Position numbers and translations under genes: made by a program. A stretch of DNA of 64,000 nt from Methylobacterium sp. J-030 (GTDB lineage Bacteria; Pseudomonadota; Alphaproteobacteria; Rhizobiales; Beijerinckiaceae). This document shows, piece by piece, positions 10,911 through 23,236 of this stretch; positions within the stretch are counted from its first letter, which is position 1; every line of letters begins with the position of its first letter. The notes beneath the pieces are model-generated. The model made no database searches. It had not been told where the DNA came from and worked only from the letters and a program-made list of their open reading frames with translations. Location of the stretch: NCBI RefSeq assembly GCF_022829545.1, contig NZ_JAKSYM010000084.1, forward strand, positions 48,557 to 112,556, written 5' to 3'.

Positions 10911-11113
10911 GATCAGCCTATTGTTTCGTGGGCGGCGCGCTGCGGAGGCCCCTGAAAGGCCGGTCCACGCCAGCGGCACCGCGGTACGGGATCGGCGCCG
11001 GATTGCTCCGTCGCCTTGAGTCGTCGGTATCCGTATGCAAGCCTGAGGCTTGACCGATTGTTAACTATGGCGAGCCGCTCCCGATCGCCAGCCATAACGC
11101 CATGACACAGCCG

Positions 11114-13003
11114 TCACTCGGCCGTCGAGTCGCTCGACACCGGCAGGTCGGCCTCAGCCTCGGCGGCGATGACGGTCTCGAGCCTCGCCTTCACTTCGCA
11201 GAGCCATGCCCAACCGGCATCGGTCGGATCGTTCTCAAACGCCTGCCGTGCATCGCGAAGTTCGCTATGTAGCGCTCCTGCCTGCCGGTGCAAGATCATC
11301 GCCTGCCGGAGGGCGTCCGTACGCTGTGCCGGATCCGCATGCGGGGCCAGGGTCGTGCGGTCCCGCGAGCGCGCCAGCGCCAGGATCCGCCCGGAGGCCG
11401 CGGCGAGTCCGGCGCGAGTGATGCGATTTTGCAACACATCCGGATCCGTGTGCGGATCCTCGGCGGCGCTGCCGAGCAGGACCGACAGAAGCGCCTGCGC
11501 ATCCGGGTCCTCGAAATCGAGTTCGGCGATCTCCTCGGCGAAGTCGGCGAGCATCTCGGGATGCGCGAGCAGCGTGCCGACGATCATCGCCTCGCGGACC
11601 GACGCGGCGCCGGTGAAGCCCGCCGAGGCCGTCACCGACGGGCTCGGACTGCCGGTAATTCGGGGGGAGATCGGCTCGCCAGGCTTGACGAAGCGGGGGC
11701 GGCCGCGGGCGCCCGGCTCCGCGGCCCGGCGCCCGCGCGGCGACAGGCTGCGGAACCGCTCCTCGATCTCGTCGCGGTAGTAGCGCCGGACGGTCTCGTC
11801 GCGGATCGTGGCGACGGTGGCCCGCAGCGTCTGCGTCAGGCCCGCGCGCCGTTCGGGCGTGTCGATCGGTCCGGCCTCGACGGCGCGCCGCCAGAGCAAT
11901 TCGGAGAGCGGCAGGGCGGCCGCCAGCACCTGATCGATTGCGCCGGGGCCGCCCGAGCGCAGCAGGTCGTCGGGATCCTGGCCGCCGGGCAGCAGCGCGA
12001 TTCGCAGCGACCGACCCGGCTCCAGCAGCGGCAGTGCGATGTCGAGGGCGCGGAAGGCCGCCCGCTGGCCGGCCTTGTCGCCGTCGAAGCACAGGATCGG
12101 CTCGTCGGCGTGCCGCCAGAGCAGGCCGAGCTGATCCTCGGTGAGCGCGGTGCCGAGCGGGGCCACCGTCTCGGGGTGCCCGGCGAGCGTCATCGCGATG
12201 ACGTCGACGTAGCCCTCCACCGCGATGATCGAGCTGCGCTCGTGGGCGGCCTTGCGCGCGCCGTGGAGGTTGTAGAGCGTCCGGCCCTTGTGGAAGAGCG
12301 GCGTCTCGGGGGAGTTCAGGTACTTGGCGCGCACGTCCTTCGAGAGCGCCCGCCCGCCGAAGGCCACCACCCGCCCGCGTGTGTCAGTGATCGGAAACAT
12401 CACCCGGTCGCGAAAATAGTCGTACGGAACCGAGACGCTCTCCCCGGCCGCCAGCAACCCCATCTCGATCATCAGGTCCTTGTCGACGCCCTGCCCGGCG
12501 AGATGATCGCGCAGGGCGTAGCGGTCGTTCGGGGCGTAGCCCAGGCGGAAGGCCTGCTGGGTCTCGCGGCTGAGCGCGCGCCGTTCGAGATAGGCGCGGG
12601 CTTCCGCGCCCTGATTCGAGAGCAGCCGCGCCTCGAACCAGCGGGCGGCCATCTCCATCACCTCGGTGGCGCCGGCGCGCTTCGTCTCGGCGGCGCGGCT
12701 GTCCTCGGTCGGCGCAGGCAGGCTGACGCCCGCCTCCCCGGCCAGCCGTTCCACGGCCTCGGGGAAGCTCAGGCCCTCCGTCTCCATCAGGAAGGTGAAG
12801 ATGTCGCCGTGCTTGGAGGACGAGAAGCAGTGGTAGAACTGCTTCTGGTCGTTCACGTAGAAGGACGGGGTCTTCTCGGCGTTGAACGGCGACAGGCCGC
12901 GCCATTCCCGACCGGCCTTCTTGAGCTGCACCCGCCGCCCCACCACCGACGAGGCCGGTAGCCGGGCACGGATCTCTTCCAGGATGTGGGACGGATAGCG
13001 CAC
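11114..13003 (-). CDS. dnaG: DNA primase
   Basis: The 629-residue protein makes RNA primers at the replication fork. Domains: N-terminal CHC2-type domain (1-100), catalytic core with TOPRIM (about 260-345: IIAVEGYVDVIAM, EPILCFDGDKAGQRAAFRA) and a C-terminal helicase-binding region. Of the four expected zinc ligands only Cys59 (FYHCF) remains; Ser38, Asn41 and Ser62 occupy the other places. The same substitutions appear typical of rhizobial DnaG as far as I recall. rpoD lies downstream and the YqeY-like gene upstream. Confidence 0.96.
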   Translation of the reverse strand: MRYPSHILEEIRARLPASSVVGRRVQLKKAGREWRGLSPFNAEKTPSFYVNDQKQFYHCFSSSKHGDIFTFLMETEGLSFPEAVERLAGEAGVSLPAPTEDSRAAETKRAGATEVMEMAARWFEARLLSNQGAEARAYLERRALSRETQQAFRLGYAPNDRYALRDHLAGQGVDKDLMIEMGLLAAGESVSVPYDYFRDRVMFPITDTRGRVVAFGGRALSKDVRAKYLNSPETPLFHKGRTLYNLHGARKAAHERSSIIAVEGYVDVIAMTLAGHPETVAPLGTALTEDQLGLLWRHADEPILCFDGDKAGQRAAFRALDIALPLLEPGRSLRIALLPGGQDPDDLLRSGGPGAIDQVLAAALPLSELLWRRAVEAGPIDTPERRAGLTQTLRATVATIRDETVRRYYRDEIEERFRSLSPRGRRAAEPGARGRPRFVKPGEPISPRITGSPSPSVTASAGFTGAASVREAMIVGTLLAHPEMLADFAEEIAELDFEDPDAQALLSVLLGSAAEDPHTDPDVLQNRITRAGLAAASGRILALARSRDRTTLAPHADPAQRTDALRQAMILHRQAGALHSELRDARQAFENDPTDAGWAWLCEVKARLETVIAAEAEADLPVSSDSTAE

Positions 13004-13121
13004 GGGGCCTGGGTGGGTTTCGCGACCGCCGATTATAGCGCGCCGAACACCGCGGAGTCCCGATCGTTGTCCCAGCCGCGTCCCGGATCGGGGATTGCGG
13101 GGACAGCGTGACCGGCTTCGC

Positions 13122-13583
13122 TCAACCCTTCGACGCCAGCGCCGCCTTCACGAGCCCGCTCGACTTGCCGAAATCCATGCGGCCGGCATAGGCGCCCTTC
13201 AGGGCGCTGATCACCTTGCCCATGTCCTTCGGGCCGACGGCGCCGGTCTCCGTGATCGCCGCCTCGATCGCCGCTTTCGTCTCGGCCTCGTCCATCTGCG
13301 TCGGCAGGAAGCGCTCGATGATGGCGATCTCGGCGCGCTCGTTGGCGGCGAGTTCCGGGCGGCCGCCCTGCTCGTAGACACCGGCTGATTCGGTTCGCTG
13401 CTTGATCATCTTCTGGAGCAGCGACAGGATCTCCTCGTCGGCGATCGGCTCCTTGCCGTTGCCGCGGGCCTCGATGTCCCGGTCCTTCAGGGCGGCCTGG
13501 ATCATCCGGACGGTGGCAAGCTTCTCCTTGTCGCCGGCCTTCATGGCCTCCTTCATCTCGGTGGTGAAGCGCGCGCGCAGCAT
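13122..13583 (-). CDS. GatB/YqeY domain protein
   Basis: A 153-residue protein with the YqeY pattern: MLRARFTTEMKEAMKAGDKE at the N-terminus, TVRMIQAALKDRDIEARG, EIAIIERFLPTQMDE and the C-terminal tail-like helices ending SSGLVKAALASKG. The family resembles the C-terminal tRNA-binding domain of GatB, and its function as a free-standing protein is uncertain. The ATG at 13583 has a good site (GGAAGG) 9 bp upstream; the frame is open further upstream but without similarity. It lies between dnaG (118 bp downstream) and divergent carA. Confidence 0.9.
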   Translation of the reverse strand: MLRARFTTEMKEAMKAGDKEKLATVRMIQAALKDRDIEARGNGKEPIADEEILSLLQKMIKQRTESAGVYEQGGRPELAANERAEIAIIERFLPTQMDEAETKAAIEAAITETGAVGPKDMGKVISALKGAYAGRMDFGKSSGLVKAALASKG

Positions 13584-13774
13584 CTCGGTGAACCTTCCAA
13601 CAGGCGACATACGGGCTGGCCTGCGATTTGCGGATCTTGAGCCCGGCGGGAGGCGGAGCCACATTGACCCCATCGCGGGCCGCTCGCTAAGAGCGCTGCA
13701 CACGATCATGCCGCAAGCCGAGAGCGCCGCACCCTGGCGCCCGCCTTCGGTCGGACATAAGCGAGACCCACCCC

Positions 13775-14998
13775 ATGCTGCAAGACGCCGCCGCGCCCGC
13801 CCCCAAGGCCCCGGCGCCCGAGCCCTGGGCCGAGCCGGTCGCCACGGCCTTGCTGGTCCTGGCCGACGGCACGGTCCTGGAGGGTTTCGGCATCGGCCAG
13901 ACCGGCATCGCCGACGGCGAAGTCTGCTTCAATACGGCGATGACGGGCTATCAGGAGATCCTGACCGATCCGTCCTATGCCGGGCAGATCGTCACCTTCA
14001 CCTTTCCGCATATCGGCAATGTCGGCACCAACGACGAGGATCTGGAGAGCCTTGAGGCGGCCCCGGCCTCCGGCGTGCGCGGCACCGTGATCGCTTCGGC
14101 GGTGACCAAGCCGTCGAGCTGGCGCTCGTCCTCACACCTCGACGGCTGGTTGAAGGCCCGCGGCATCGTCGGCATCACCGGGGTCGACACGCGGGCGCTC
14201 ACCGCCCGGATCCGCGACCAGGGCATGCCCAACGCCGTGATCGCCAACGACCCGCAAGGCCGGTTCGACCGTGAGGCCCTGAAGGCCCGCGCCGCCGCGC
14301 TCGCGCCGATGGAAGGGCTGGATCTCGTGCCGCCGGTGACGAGCCGGGCGCCGTCCGAATGGTCGGAGACCGTCTGGGCGCTGGGCAACGGCTACGGCAA
14401 GCGGGCTTCCGGCGAGGGCTTGAAGGTCGTGGCGATCGATTACGGCGTGAAGCGCAACATCCTGCGGCTGCTCGCCCAGGCCGGCTGCGACGTCACCGTG
14501 GTGCCGGCGACCACGACGGCCGAAGAGATCCTGGCGCTGAAGCCGGATGGCGTGTTCCTGTCGAACGGCCCGGGTGATCCGGCCGCGACCGGCGCCTACG
14601 CGGTGCCGGTGATCCGCCAGCTGCTCGACGCGAAGGTGCCGACCTTCGGCATCTGCCTCGGGCACCAGCTGATGGGTCTGGCGCTCGGCGGCCGCACCGT
14701 GAAGATGGGCCAGGGCCACCATGGGGCCAACCACCCGGTGAAGGACAAGACCACCGGCAAGGTCGAGATCGTCTCGATGAACCACGGCTTCGCGGTGGAC
14801 CCGGCGAGCCTGCCGGAGACGGCGGTCGAAACCCACGTCTCGCTGTTCGACGGCTCGAATTGCGGCCTGACCCTCATCGACCGCCCGGCCTTCTCGGTGC
14901 AGCACCACCCGGAAGCCTCGCCCGGCCCGCGCGACAGCCACTACCTGTTCGAGCGGTTCGTGACGCTGATGCGTTCGGGCGAGCCGGAGCGGGCATAA
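13775..14998 (+). CDS. carA: Carbamoyl-phosphate synthase small subunit
   Basis: The glutaminase subunit supplies ammonia to CarB for pyrimidine and arginine synthesis. The 407-residue protein has the CarA N-terminal domain (ADGTVLEGFGIGQTG, FTFPHIGNVGTNDED) and a class I amidotransferase domain (about 205-400) with nucleophile Cys in FGICLGHQLMGLALGG and His/Glu in VQHHPEASPGPRD. A proline/alanine-rich leader of about 20 residues precedes the conserved start. It is divergent from the YqeY-like gene and separated by about 2.4 kb from carB. Confidence 0.97.
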   Translation: MLQDAAAPAPKAPAPEPWAEPVATALLVLADGTVLEGFGIGQTGIADGEVCFNTAMTGYQEILTDPSYAGQIVTFTFPHIGNVGTNDEDLESLEAAPASGVRGTVIASAVTKPSSWRSSSHLDGWLKARGIVGITGVDTRALTARIRDQGMPNAVIANDPQGRFDREALKARAAALAPMEGLDLVPPVTSRAPSEWSETVWALGNGYGKRASGEGLKVVAIDYGVKRNILRLLAQAGCDVTVVPATTTAEEILALKPDGVFLSNGPGDPAATGAYAVPVIRQLLDAKVPTFGICLGHQLMGLALGGRTVKMGQGHHGANHPVKDKTTGKVEIVSMNHGFAVDPASLPETAVETHVSLFDGSNCGLTLIDRPAFSVQHHPEASPGPRDSHYLFERFVTLMRSGEPERA

Positions 14999-15157
14999 TC
15001 CGCGGCATCGCTTACGAGTTCGGTCACACGCGTAACAAGACCGCATGGCGCATTCGCGCCCTGCGGAATGATCGGTCAATCCGTCATCCGTCCCAATTAA
15101 GGTCCAGGACGTAGAACGACGACAGGGTGGTGCTCATCCCACGCCATACCGTGTCGG

Positions 15158-15370
15158 CTATCGGACTGCGGAGCGGCGCAGTTCCTCGGCACCGTGATTC
15201 TCCGGACCGCGATAGGAGAGCGCGGCGCCCTTCTCCTGGTCGGAGAGCGTCGCGAAGAAGCCGATCATGGGACGCGGCGTCGGGGTCACCTGTTCTGGCT
15301 CACGGCGACGCGCGTGACCGGACAGCACGCGACAAGCACTGTAGGCGAGGTTGGCGAGGACGCGTGTCAT
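15158..15370 (-). CDS. Small uncharacterised protein (70 aa)
   Basis: The start ATG overlaps the stop of the GNAT gene by ATGA, which supports translation. The sequence MTRVLANLAYSACRVLSG then HARRREPEQ has a mildly hydrophobic N-terminus and a basic middle; there is no recognisable domain. The partner of the upstream acetyltransferase is unknown. It could be a chance frame, but the coupling argues for a real gene. Confidence 0.5.
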   Translation of the reverse strand: MTRVLANLAYSACRVLSGHARRREPEQVTPTPRPMIGFFATLSDQEKGAALSYRGPENHGAEELRRSAVR

Positions 15371-15900
15371 AGGATGTTCCTCACGTAATATGCGGGCGCA
15401 CCCTCAAGGCTTACAAGAGCGAAACCGTACCTGTCGCGGTAGAGCGCGGCAAGCGTCTCGTTCGCCGGCTCAACGCGGATTTGGCTCCGTCCGATCCCTT
15501 GCGCGTACAGCGCCGAGGCTTCCAAGGCGATGAGCGCCCGCCGCCCGATGAGCGGACAATCCGGGCGCGGGTCGCCTTCGAGGAAACGAAGCGTGACTGC
15601 GCGACTGCTCGGCACGGCAAATCCGAGTCCGCACAACCGATCGTCGCCGACCCAAATGGCGAGCGAGAGAGCGTCTGGCTCGTTGCGATTGCGTCGATGG
15701 ATCTCCGGCCAGTCCCAGCCCGCATCCGGATGTCGAGCTGCGGAAAGCCATTGCGTTTCATAAGCATGGCGCGCTCGCTCACCCCAAGCCGTCAGATGAA
15801 ATGTCACTCCGAGCGGGCCCTGAAGATTTCGACTTGCCAGTCGCCGGGCTTCGTCCTGCCGAACGGCGTATCGCTGCTTCGCCGCGGCGAAGGAAGACAA
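15367..15900 (-). CDS. GNAT-like N-acetyltransferase
   Basis: A 177-residue protein whose core fits a GNAT fold: LSLAIWVGDDRLCGLGFAVP (beta 2-4), then ALIALEASALYAQGIGRSQIRVEPANETLAALYRDRYGFALV, with the ANETLAALYRDRYGF segment typical of the C-terminal acetyl-CoA motif B. The pyrophosphate-binding R/QxxGxG/A loop is degenerate, so substrate and activity are uncertain. The start is a TTG at 15900 preceded by GGAGAG. It is the first gene of a two-gene unit. Confidence 0.65.
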   Translation of the reverse strand: MSSFAAAKQRYAVRQDEARRLASRNLQGPLGVTFHLTAWGERARHAYETQWLSAARHPDAGWDWPEIHRRNRNEPDALSLAIWVGDDRLCGLGFAVPSSRAVTLRFLEGDPRPDCPLIGRRALIALEASALYAQGIGRSQIRVEPANETLAALYRDRYGFALVSLEGAPAYYVRNIL

Positions 15901-16210
15901 CGATGCTCTCCGCTTATGACGATAGAGGTCTCGGTCTCAACGCTTACGTGATCCGAGGTCGTGCAACAATGCTTTGACCACCTTGCACAACCCGTAGCTG
16001 ATCAAGCCGCCGCACCGTAAGTCCGGTGCTGTGACGCCTTGGTCACCACAGCTGGAAGCGCTCGGAACAGTCCTGGGCCGCAATCCCATTCGGGCCCCGC
16101 CGGGGCCATAAAATCCGCCGATTCCTCCGGCTTAAGACCGCCCATGACGGCCTGTGGACGGCGGTGCATTGGCGCCCGCCGGCACCGGCTCCGTCGGAGG
16201 GGAATGCCGG
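15901..16210. other. Intergenic region without recognised gene
   Basis: 310 bp between the divergent GNAT unit and the three-helix membrane protein. It should carry both promoters. I see no RNA gene, repeat or convincing small reading frame; the frames present are short or lack start signals. Confidence 0.4.
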
Positions 16211-16588
16211 ATGACCATCGACGAGGCGCGCGACGACTTCTCCCGCCTGCACCGCACCTTCACGTTCCATCTCGGCGTCGCCGTTGGCCTGTCCTGGGTC
16301 ACCGCCCTCACCGCGGCCGTCTACGCCCCGTGGGTGCGCAACATCCGGGCGCTGATAGACCCCGCCGGCGGCCTCGACCGGGTCGAGAGCACCATGTCGT
16401 ACCTGTTCGCCCTGCCGGCGGTTCTCGCCCTGGCCTGGGTGTCGCTGTATTTCGGCCGCGAGGCCCTGCGCCGGGCGCAGACGCTCTCGAACGTCGCCGT
16501 CGAGTTCGCCGCCGCCGCACTGGTGGCATTCGGCGTGTTCTACCTGTCGATCGACCGGGCCGTGGCTGCCCTTTACGCAGGATTCTAA
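16211..16588 (+). CDS. Uncharacterised membrane protein (three predicted helices)
   Basis: A 125-residue protein starting MTIDEARDDFSRLHRTF. Three hydrophobic segments are visible: about residues 18-40 (HLGVAVGLSWVTALTAAVY), 64-82 (MSYLFALPAVLALAWVSLYF) and 98-120 (EFAAAALVAFGVFYLSI). The ATG is preceded by GGAGGGG; an earlier ATG in frame at 16154 would add 19 residues. It is convergent with the pseudoazurin gene. No family is recognised. Confidence 0.65.
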   Translation: MTIDEARDDFSRLHRTFTFHLGVAVGLSWVTALTAAVYAPWVRNIRALIDPAGGLDRVESTMSYLFALPAVLALAWVSLYFGREALRRAQTLSNVAVEFAAAALVAFGVFYLSIDRAVAALYAGF

Positions 16589-16619
16589 GACGAGGCGGCG
16601 CGCGGCGCCCCGGCCATCG

Positions 16620-17054
16620 TCATTGCACCTTGTCGAGCAGCGGCTCGAAGCGCTTGGCGGCCAGCTTGCCGTGCTGGACCGCCTTGGCGGCCTCCAGGTT
16701 CTCCGGCTTGTCGCCGACCTGAATCAGGCCGACCATGCCCAAGATGTCGTGCTGCGCGCATTTGAAGCCGTAGAGGCCGGCCTTGTCGACGGTCACCGCC
16801 ACCTCTTTGCCGACCACGGTCTTGAAGGGCGGCGCGTCCTCCGGCGCCATGCTCTTGATGAGTTCGACGTTGTGGCCCTTGTCGGTCGGCACGAATCGGA
16901 TCGTGTCGCCGGGCTGAATCTTCACGTAGGCGGGATCGAAGACCATCCTCCCGCCGGGGTCGCTGTTCAACGTCGTCACGATGGTTTCCGTGGTGTTCGC
17001 CCCCAAGATCGAGCCGATCAGCAAAGCTGCGGCTCCCACGGATTCCCTGATCAT
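16620..17054 (-). CDS. Pseudoazurin (type 1 blue copper protein)
   Basis: A 144-residue periplasmic cupredoxin. A signal peptide covers about residues 1-22 (MIRESVGAAALLIGSILGAN). Copper ligands are visible: His in DKGHNVELIK and Cys, His and Met in FKCAQHDILGM, spaced C-x2-H-x4-M as in pseudoazurin. Such proteins carry electrons to nitrite or nitrous oxide reductases, methylamine-type dehydrogenases or cytochrome c peroxidase; none of these partners is encoded nearby, so its partner is unknown. The frame is open upstream to 17135, but the signal peptide fixes the start. Confidence 0.93.
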   Translation of the reverse strand: MIRESVGAAALLIGSILGANTTETIVTTLNSDPGGRMVFDPAYVKIQPGDTIRFVPTDKGHNVELIKSMAPEDAPPFKTVVGKEVAVTVDKAGLYGFKCAQHDILGMVGLIQVGDKPENLEAAKAVQHGKLAAKRFEPLLDKVQ

Positions 17055-17357
17055 TGTCAGTCTCGAATTATTATGATGTCGATCTACGGAAATGACGATC
17101 GTTCGAGCCTGACGGATCGCGTTCGAGGCCGACAAGCGCGCAATTGATCGCCAGATGAACTTGGAAAACCTCCAGACTTAGCTGACGGTGGCGGCGTCAC
17201 GCATCCTGTGTGCGCTTGGGTTGCGCATTCGCCCTGGCCTTCCAAAGCGGGGACACCCCGTGTAAACGCGGGGCTCAACGATAATCCCGCCACGCGCGTC
17301 CGGGCGCAGGGTTCTGGCCCTGCCCGATCGGGCGCGCTTGGCCTGACAAGGCCCCCG

Positions 17358-20831
<3,474 letters not shown>

Positions 20832-20860
20832 GCCTCAGGATCCCGCTGAATTCATCTCGT

Positions 20861-20894
20861 GGCCCGGAGAGAGTGCTGCACTCTCGGCCGGGCC
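20861..20894 (+). terminator. Probable terminator of carB
   Basis: A hairpin of 7 + 7 base pairs interrupted by a small internal loop: GGCCCGG, then GAGAGTG, loop CTG, CACTCTC, then CCGGGCC. The following run TCTTCATTGT is only moderately T-rich. It lies 30 bp after carB and just upstream of greA, so partial read-through is possible. Confidence 0.6.
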
Positions 20895-20915
20895 TCTTCA
20901 TTGTGGCGCGAGACG

Positions 20916-21398
20916 ATGACGATAGACAAGGTTCCGATCACGGTGCGCGGCTTCGCAGCCCTCGAAGAGGAGCTGAAACACCGCCAGCAGGTGGAGCGCC
21001 AGCGCATCATCCAGGCGATCGCCGAAGCGCGCGCGCTGGGCGACCTGTCGGAGAACGCCGAGTATCATGCCGCCAAGGAGGCGCAGTCCCACAACGAGGG
21101 CCGCGTCATGGAGCTGGAGAGCATGATCGCGCGCGCCGAGATCATCGACGTCACCAAGCTCTCGGGCAGCAAGATCAAGTTCGGCGCCACCGTGAAACTC
21201 GTCGACGAGGACACGGAGGAGACGAAGACCTACCAGATCGTGGGCGAGCCGGAGGCGGACGTGCGCTCGGGCCGGGTCTCGATCACCTCCCCGATCGCCC
21301 GCGCGCTGATCGGCAAGGGCGTCGGCGACACGGTCGAGGTGACGACGCCCGGCGGCGGCAAGTCCTACGAGGTCGTCGCTGTTCAGTACGGCGGCTGA
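20916..21398 (+). CDS. greA: Transcription elongation factor GreA
   Basis: GreA rescues backtracked RNA polymerase by stimulating transcript cleavage. The 160-residue protein has the N-terminal coiled coil (about 10-75) with [20 protein letters not shown], whose acidic tip residues act in the polymerase secondary channel, and the C-terminal FKBP-like domain ([37 protein letters not shown]). The ATG at 20916 begins [10 protein letters not shown]. It lies 22 bp after the hairpin downstream of carB. Confidence 0.96.
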   Translation: MTIDKVPITVRGFAALEEELKHRQQVERQRIIQAIAEARALGDLSENAEYHAAKEAQSHNEGRVMELESMIARAEIIDVTKLSGSKIKFGATVKLVDEDTEETKTYQIVGEPEADVRSGRVSITSPIARALIGKGVGDTVEVTTPGGGKSYEVVAVQYGG

Positions 21399-21402
21399 GC
21401 GC

Positions 21403-21903
21403 ATGCCCTGGCGCGTTCAGGGGCGGCTCGCCGGTGCGATCCTTTGCGCCGTCGCGGGCTCCGCGGCGGCGGATGATTTTCCGGCGACCACCCGGTTTTC
21501 CGACATTCGCGTCGACGTGCGGCCGCTTCTGGATAAGGGCGCGGGCCAGCAGGCGGACGCGCTGGCGGCCGACCTGACCGAGGCCCTGCGCAAAAACTTC
21601 GCGGATCGGATCGGCGGTCGCGGCCCGCGCCTCGTCGTTGTGGTGAGCGGCCTGTCGCTGCGGCCCTATGTCGGCAGCGGCGCGCGGCTGGGCTTGGGCG
21701 GCAACTTCCAGACCGACTATCTGGAAGGCGAGGCGCTGCTGGTCGGGCCGAAGGGTCAGATTCTCGGTCGGCACCCGCAGATGACCGCGACGCCGTCGAG
21801 CTACGGCGGCGCGTGGTATGCCCAGGACTTCGAGGGTCGCCGGCTGGCGGCGATTGCCGACATCTACGCCCAGTGGCTCGCGCGGGATTTGCCGCGGGAG
21901 TAG
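21403..21903 (+). CDS. Secreted protein of unknown function
   Basis: A 166-residue protein with a signal peptide (about 1-23, GRLAGAILCAVAGSAAADD). The mature part alternates beta strands and helices (FSDIRVDVRPLLDKGAG, LVVVVSGLSLRPYVGSGARL, DYLEGEALLVGPKGQILGRH). It starts 4 bp after greA and may be co-transcribed with it. No family is recognised with confidence. Confidence 0.7.
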   Translation: MPWRVQGRLAGAILCAVAGSAAADDFPATTRFSDIRVDVRPLLDKGAGQQADALAADLTEALRKNFADRIGGRGPRLVVVVSGLSLRPYVGSGARLGLGGNFQTDYLEGEALLVGPKGQILGRHPQMTATPSSYGGAWYAQDFEGRRLAAIADIYAQWLARDLPRE

Positions 21904-21971
21904 GTGAGCTTTGCCGACCAGCGTTTCCAAGGTGGGACGACGCCGATCCGGCGGTGCGGGATCTGTCCGGG

Positions 21972-22085
21972 TCATCCTGATGTGCCGTAGCGCAGCGAAG
22001 GTCTCGAAGGAGCCCTTCAGGCGTCACGGTGGTCTCTGGAGCCCTCCGTCGAGGCCCGCTGACGCGGTCACGTCAGGATGAGGGG
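21972..22085. repeat. Intergenic palindromic repeat, copy 2
   Basis: About 114 bp with the same ends and internal order as copy 1 at 2153-2264: CATCCTGATGTGCCGTAGC, GCGAAGGTCTCGAAGG, GAGGCCCGCTGACGCGG, and closing TCACGTCAGGATGAGG. The inverted termini (CATCCTGA and TCAGGATG) can pair across the element. It lies between the secreted protein gene and the ELM1-like gene. Confidence 0.85.
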
Positions 22086-22176
22086 GTGGATGGGATCGAA
22101 GGTCCGATCTCGACGTGCGGTGCTCCGGCAGTCGGACTCGGCACCGGGGCAGAAGCGGGTTTCTTGAGCGAGGCGC

Positions 22177-23226
22177 ATGGCAAGCATCGACGTGACGCTG
22201 GCAAAACCCGCCCTGCGCAACCGCCCGGGCGCGCGATCCGAGCCCCTGCCCGAACTGGCCCGCGCCCGCGCCTGGATCGTCACCGACGGCAAGGCCGGCG
22301 ACGAGAACCAGTGCGTCGGAATCGTCGAGACGCTGGGGATCGCGCACGAGATACGGCAGGTCCCGGCCTCCGGGCCGTTCGGCTGGATGGCGCCCTGGGG
22401 CCCGATCGATCCGCGCGAGGGCCCGCGCCGCCGCGCCGGCGCCTTGGCGGGTCCCTATCCCGACATCCTGATCGCTTCGGGACGCCGGTCGGTGCCTTAT
22501 CTACGGGCCGTGCGGCGCGCCACGGGCGGGCGGACCTTCACGGCCTTCCTCAAGGATCCGCGCACCGGCGAGGACAGCGCCGATTTCATCTGGGTGCCGG
22601 ATTACGACGACCTGCGCGGACCCAACGTCTTCACCACCCTGACGGCCCCGCACCTCGTGACCGCAGCGCGGCTCGCGGCCGCCCGCGATCGGCCCGATCC
22701 GCGCCTCGCGCGCCTCGACGGACCGCGCGTGGCCGTGCTGGTCGGCGGCGACAGCCGGCATTTGAGCTATCGCAAGACCGACATGGTCCGCCTCGTCGGG
22801 GACCTGCGCAGCCTGGTGGAGCAGGGCTGCCGGCTGATGGTGACGATCTCCCGCCGGACCCCCGATCCGCTCCGCAACGCCGTGAAGGCGCTGGCCGCCG
22901 AGACCGGCGGCTTCCTCTGGGACGGGACCGGCGAGAACCCCTACGTCGCCATGCTGGCGCTCGCCGAAGCGATCGTGGTCACCTCCGACTCGGCCAACAT
23001 GGTGAGCGAGGCCGTGGCCACCGGGGCGCCGGTCCTGCTGTTCGACCTGCCGCGCACCTATATCCGGCACCGGCGGATGTTCGCCGGGCTCGCGATCGCC
23101 GGAGCCCTGCGACCGTTCACCGGTCAGTTGGTGAATCTGACGTACAAGCCGATCGATGCGACGCCGGTGATCGCCGAGGCGCTGGCGAATGCCTATGCTG
23201 CGCACCGGACGGCCGAGCGCGCCTGA
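22177..23226 (+). CDS. ELM1/GtrOC1-like protein
   Basis: A 349-residue protein beginning after about 28 residues with the family segment [21 protein letters not shown]. Later segments [35 protein letters not shown] and [20 protein letters not shown] fit a GT-B-like fold, with the [10 protein letters not shown] stretch resembling nucleotide-sugar binding sites. The family is named after a plant mitochondrial fission factor and is common in alphaproteobacteria; a glycosyltransferase role is suspected but not shown. It ends 10 bp before trxB, suggesting co-transcription. Confidence 0.82.
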   Translation: MASIDVTLAKPALRNRPGARSEPLPELARARAWIVTDGKAGDENQCVGIVETLGIAHEIRQVPASGPFGWMAPWGPIDPREGPRRRAGALAGPYPDILIASGRRSVPYLRAVRRATGGRTFTAFLKDPRTGEDSADFIWVPDYDDLRGPNVFTTLTAPHLVTAARLAAARDRPDPRLARLDGPRVAVLVGGDSRHLSYRKTDMVRLVGDLRSLVEQGCRLMVTISRRTPDPLRNAVKALAAETGGFLWDGTGENPYVAMLALAEAIVVTSDSANMVSEAVATGAPVLLFDLPRTYIRHRRMFAGLAIAGALRPFTGQLVNLTYKPIDATPVIAEALANAYAAHRTAERA

Positions 23227-23236
23227 GGAGTTAGAG

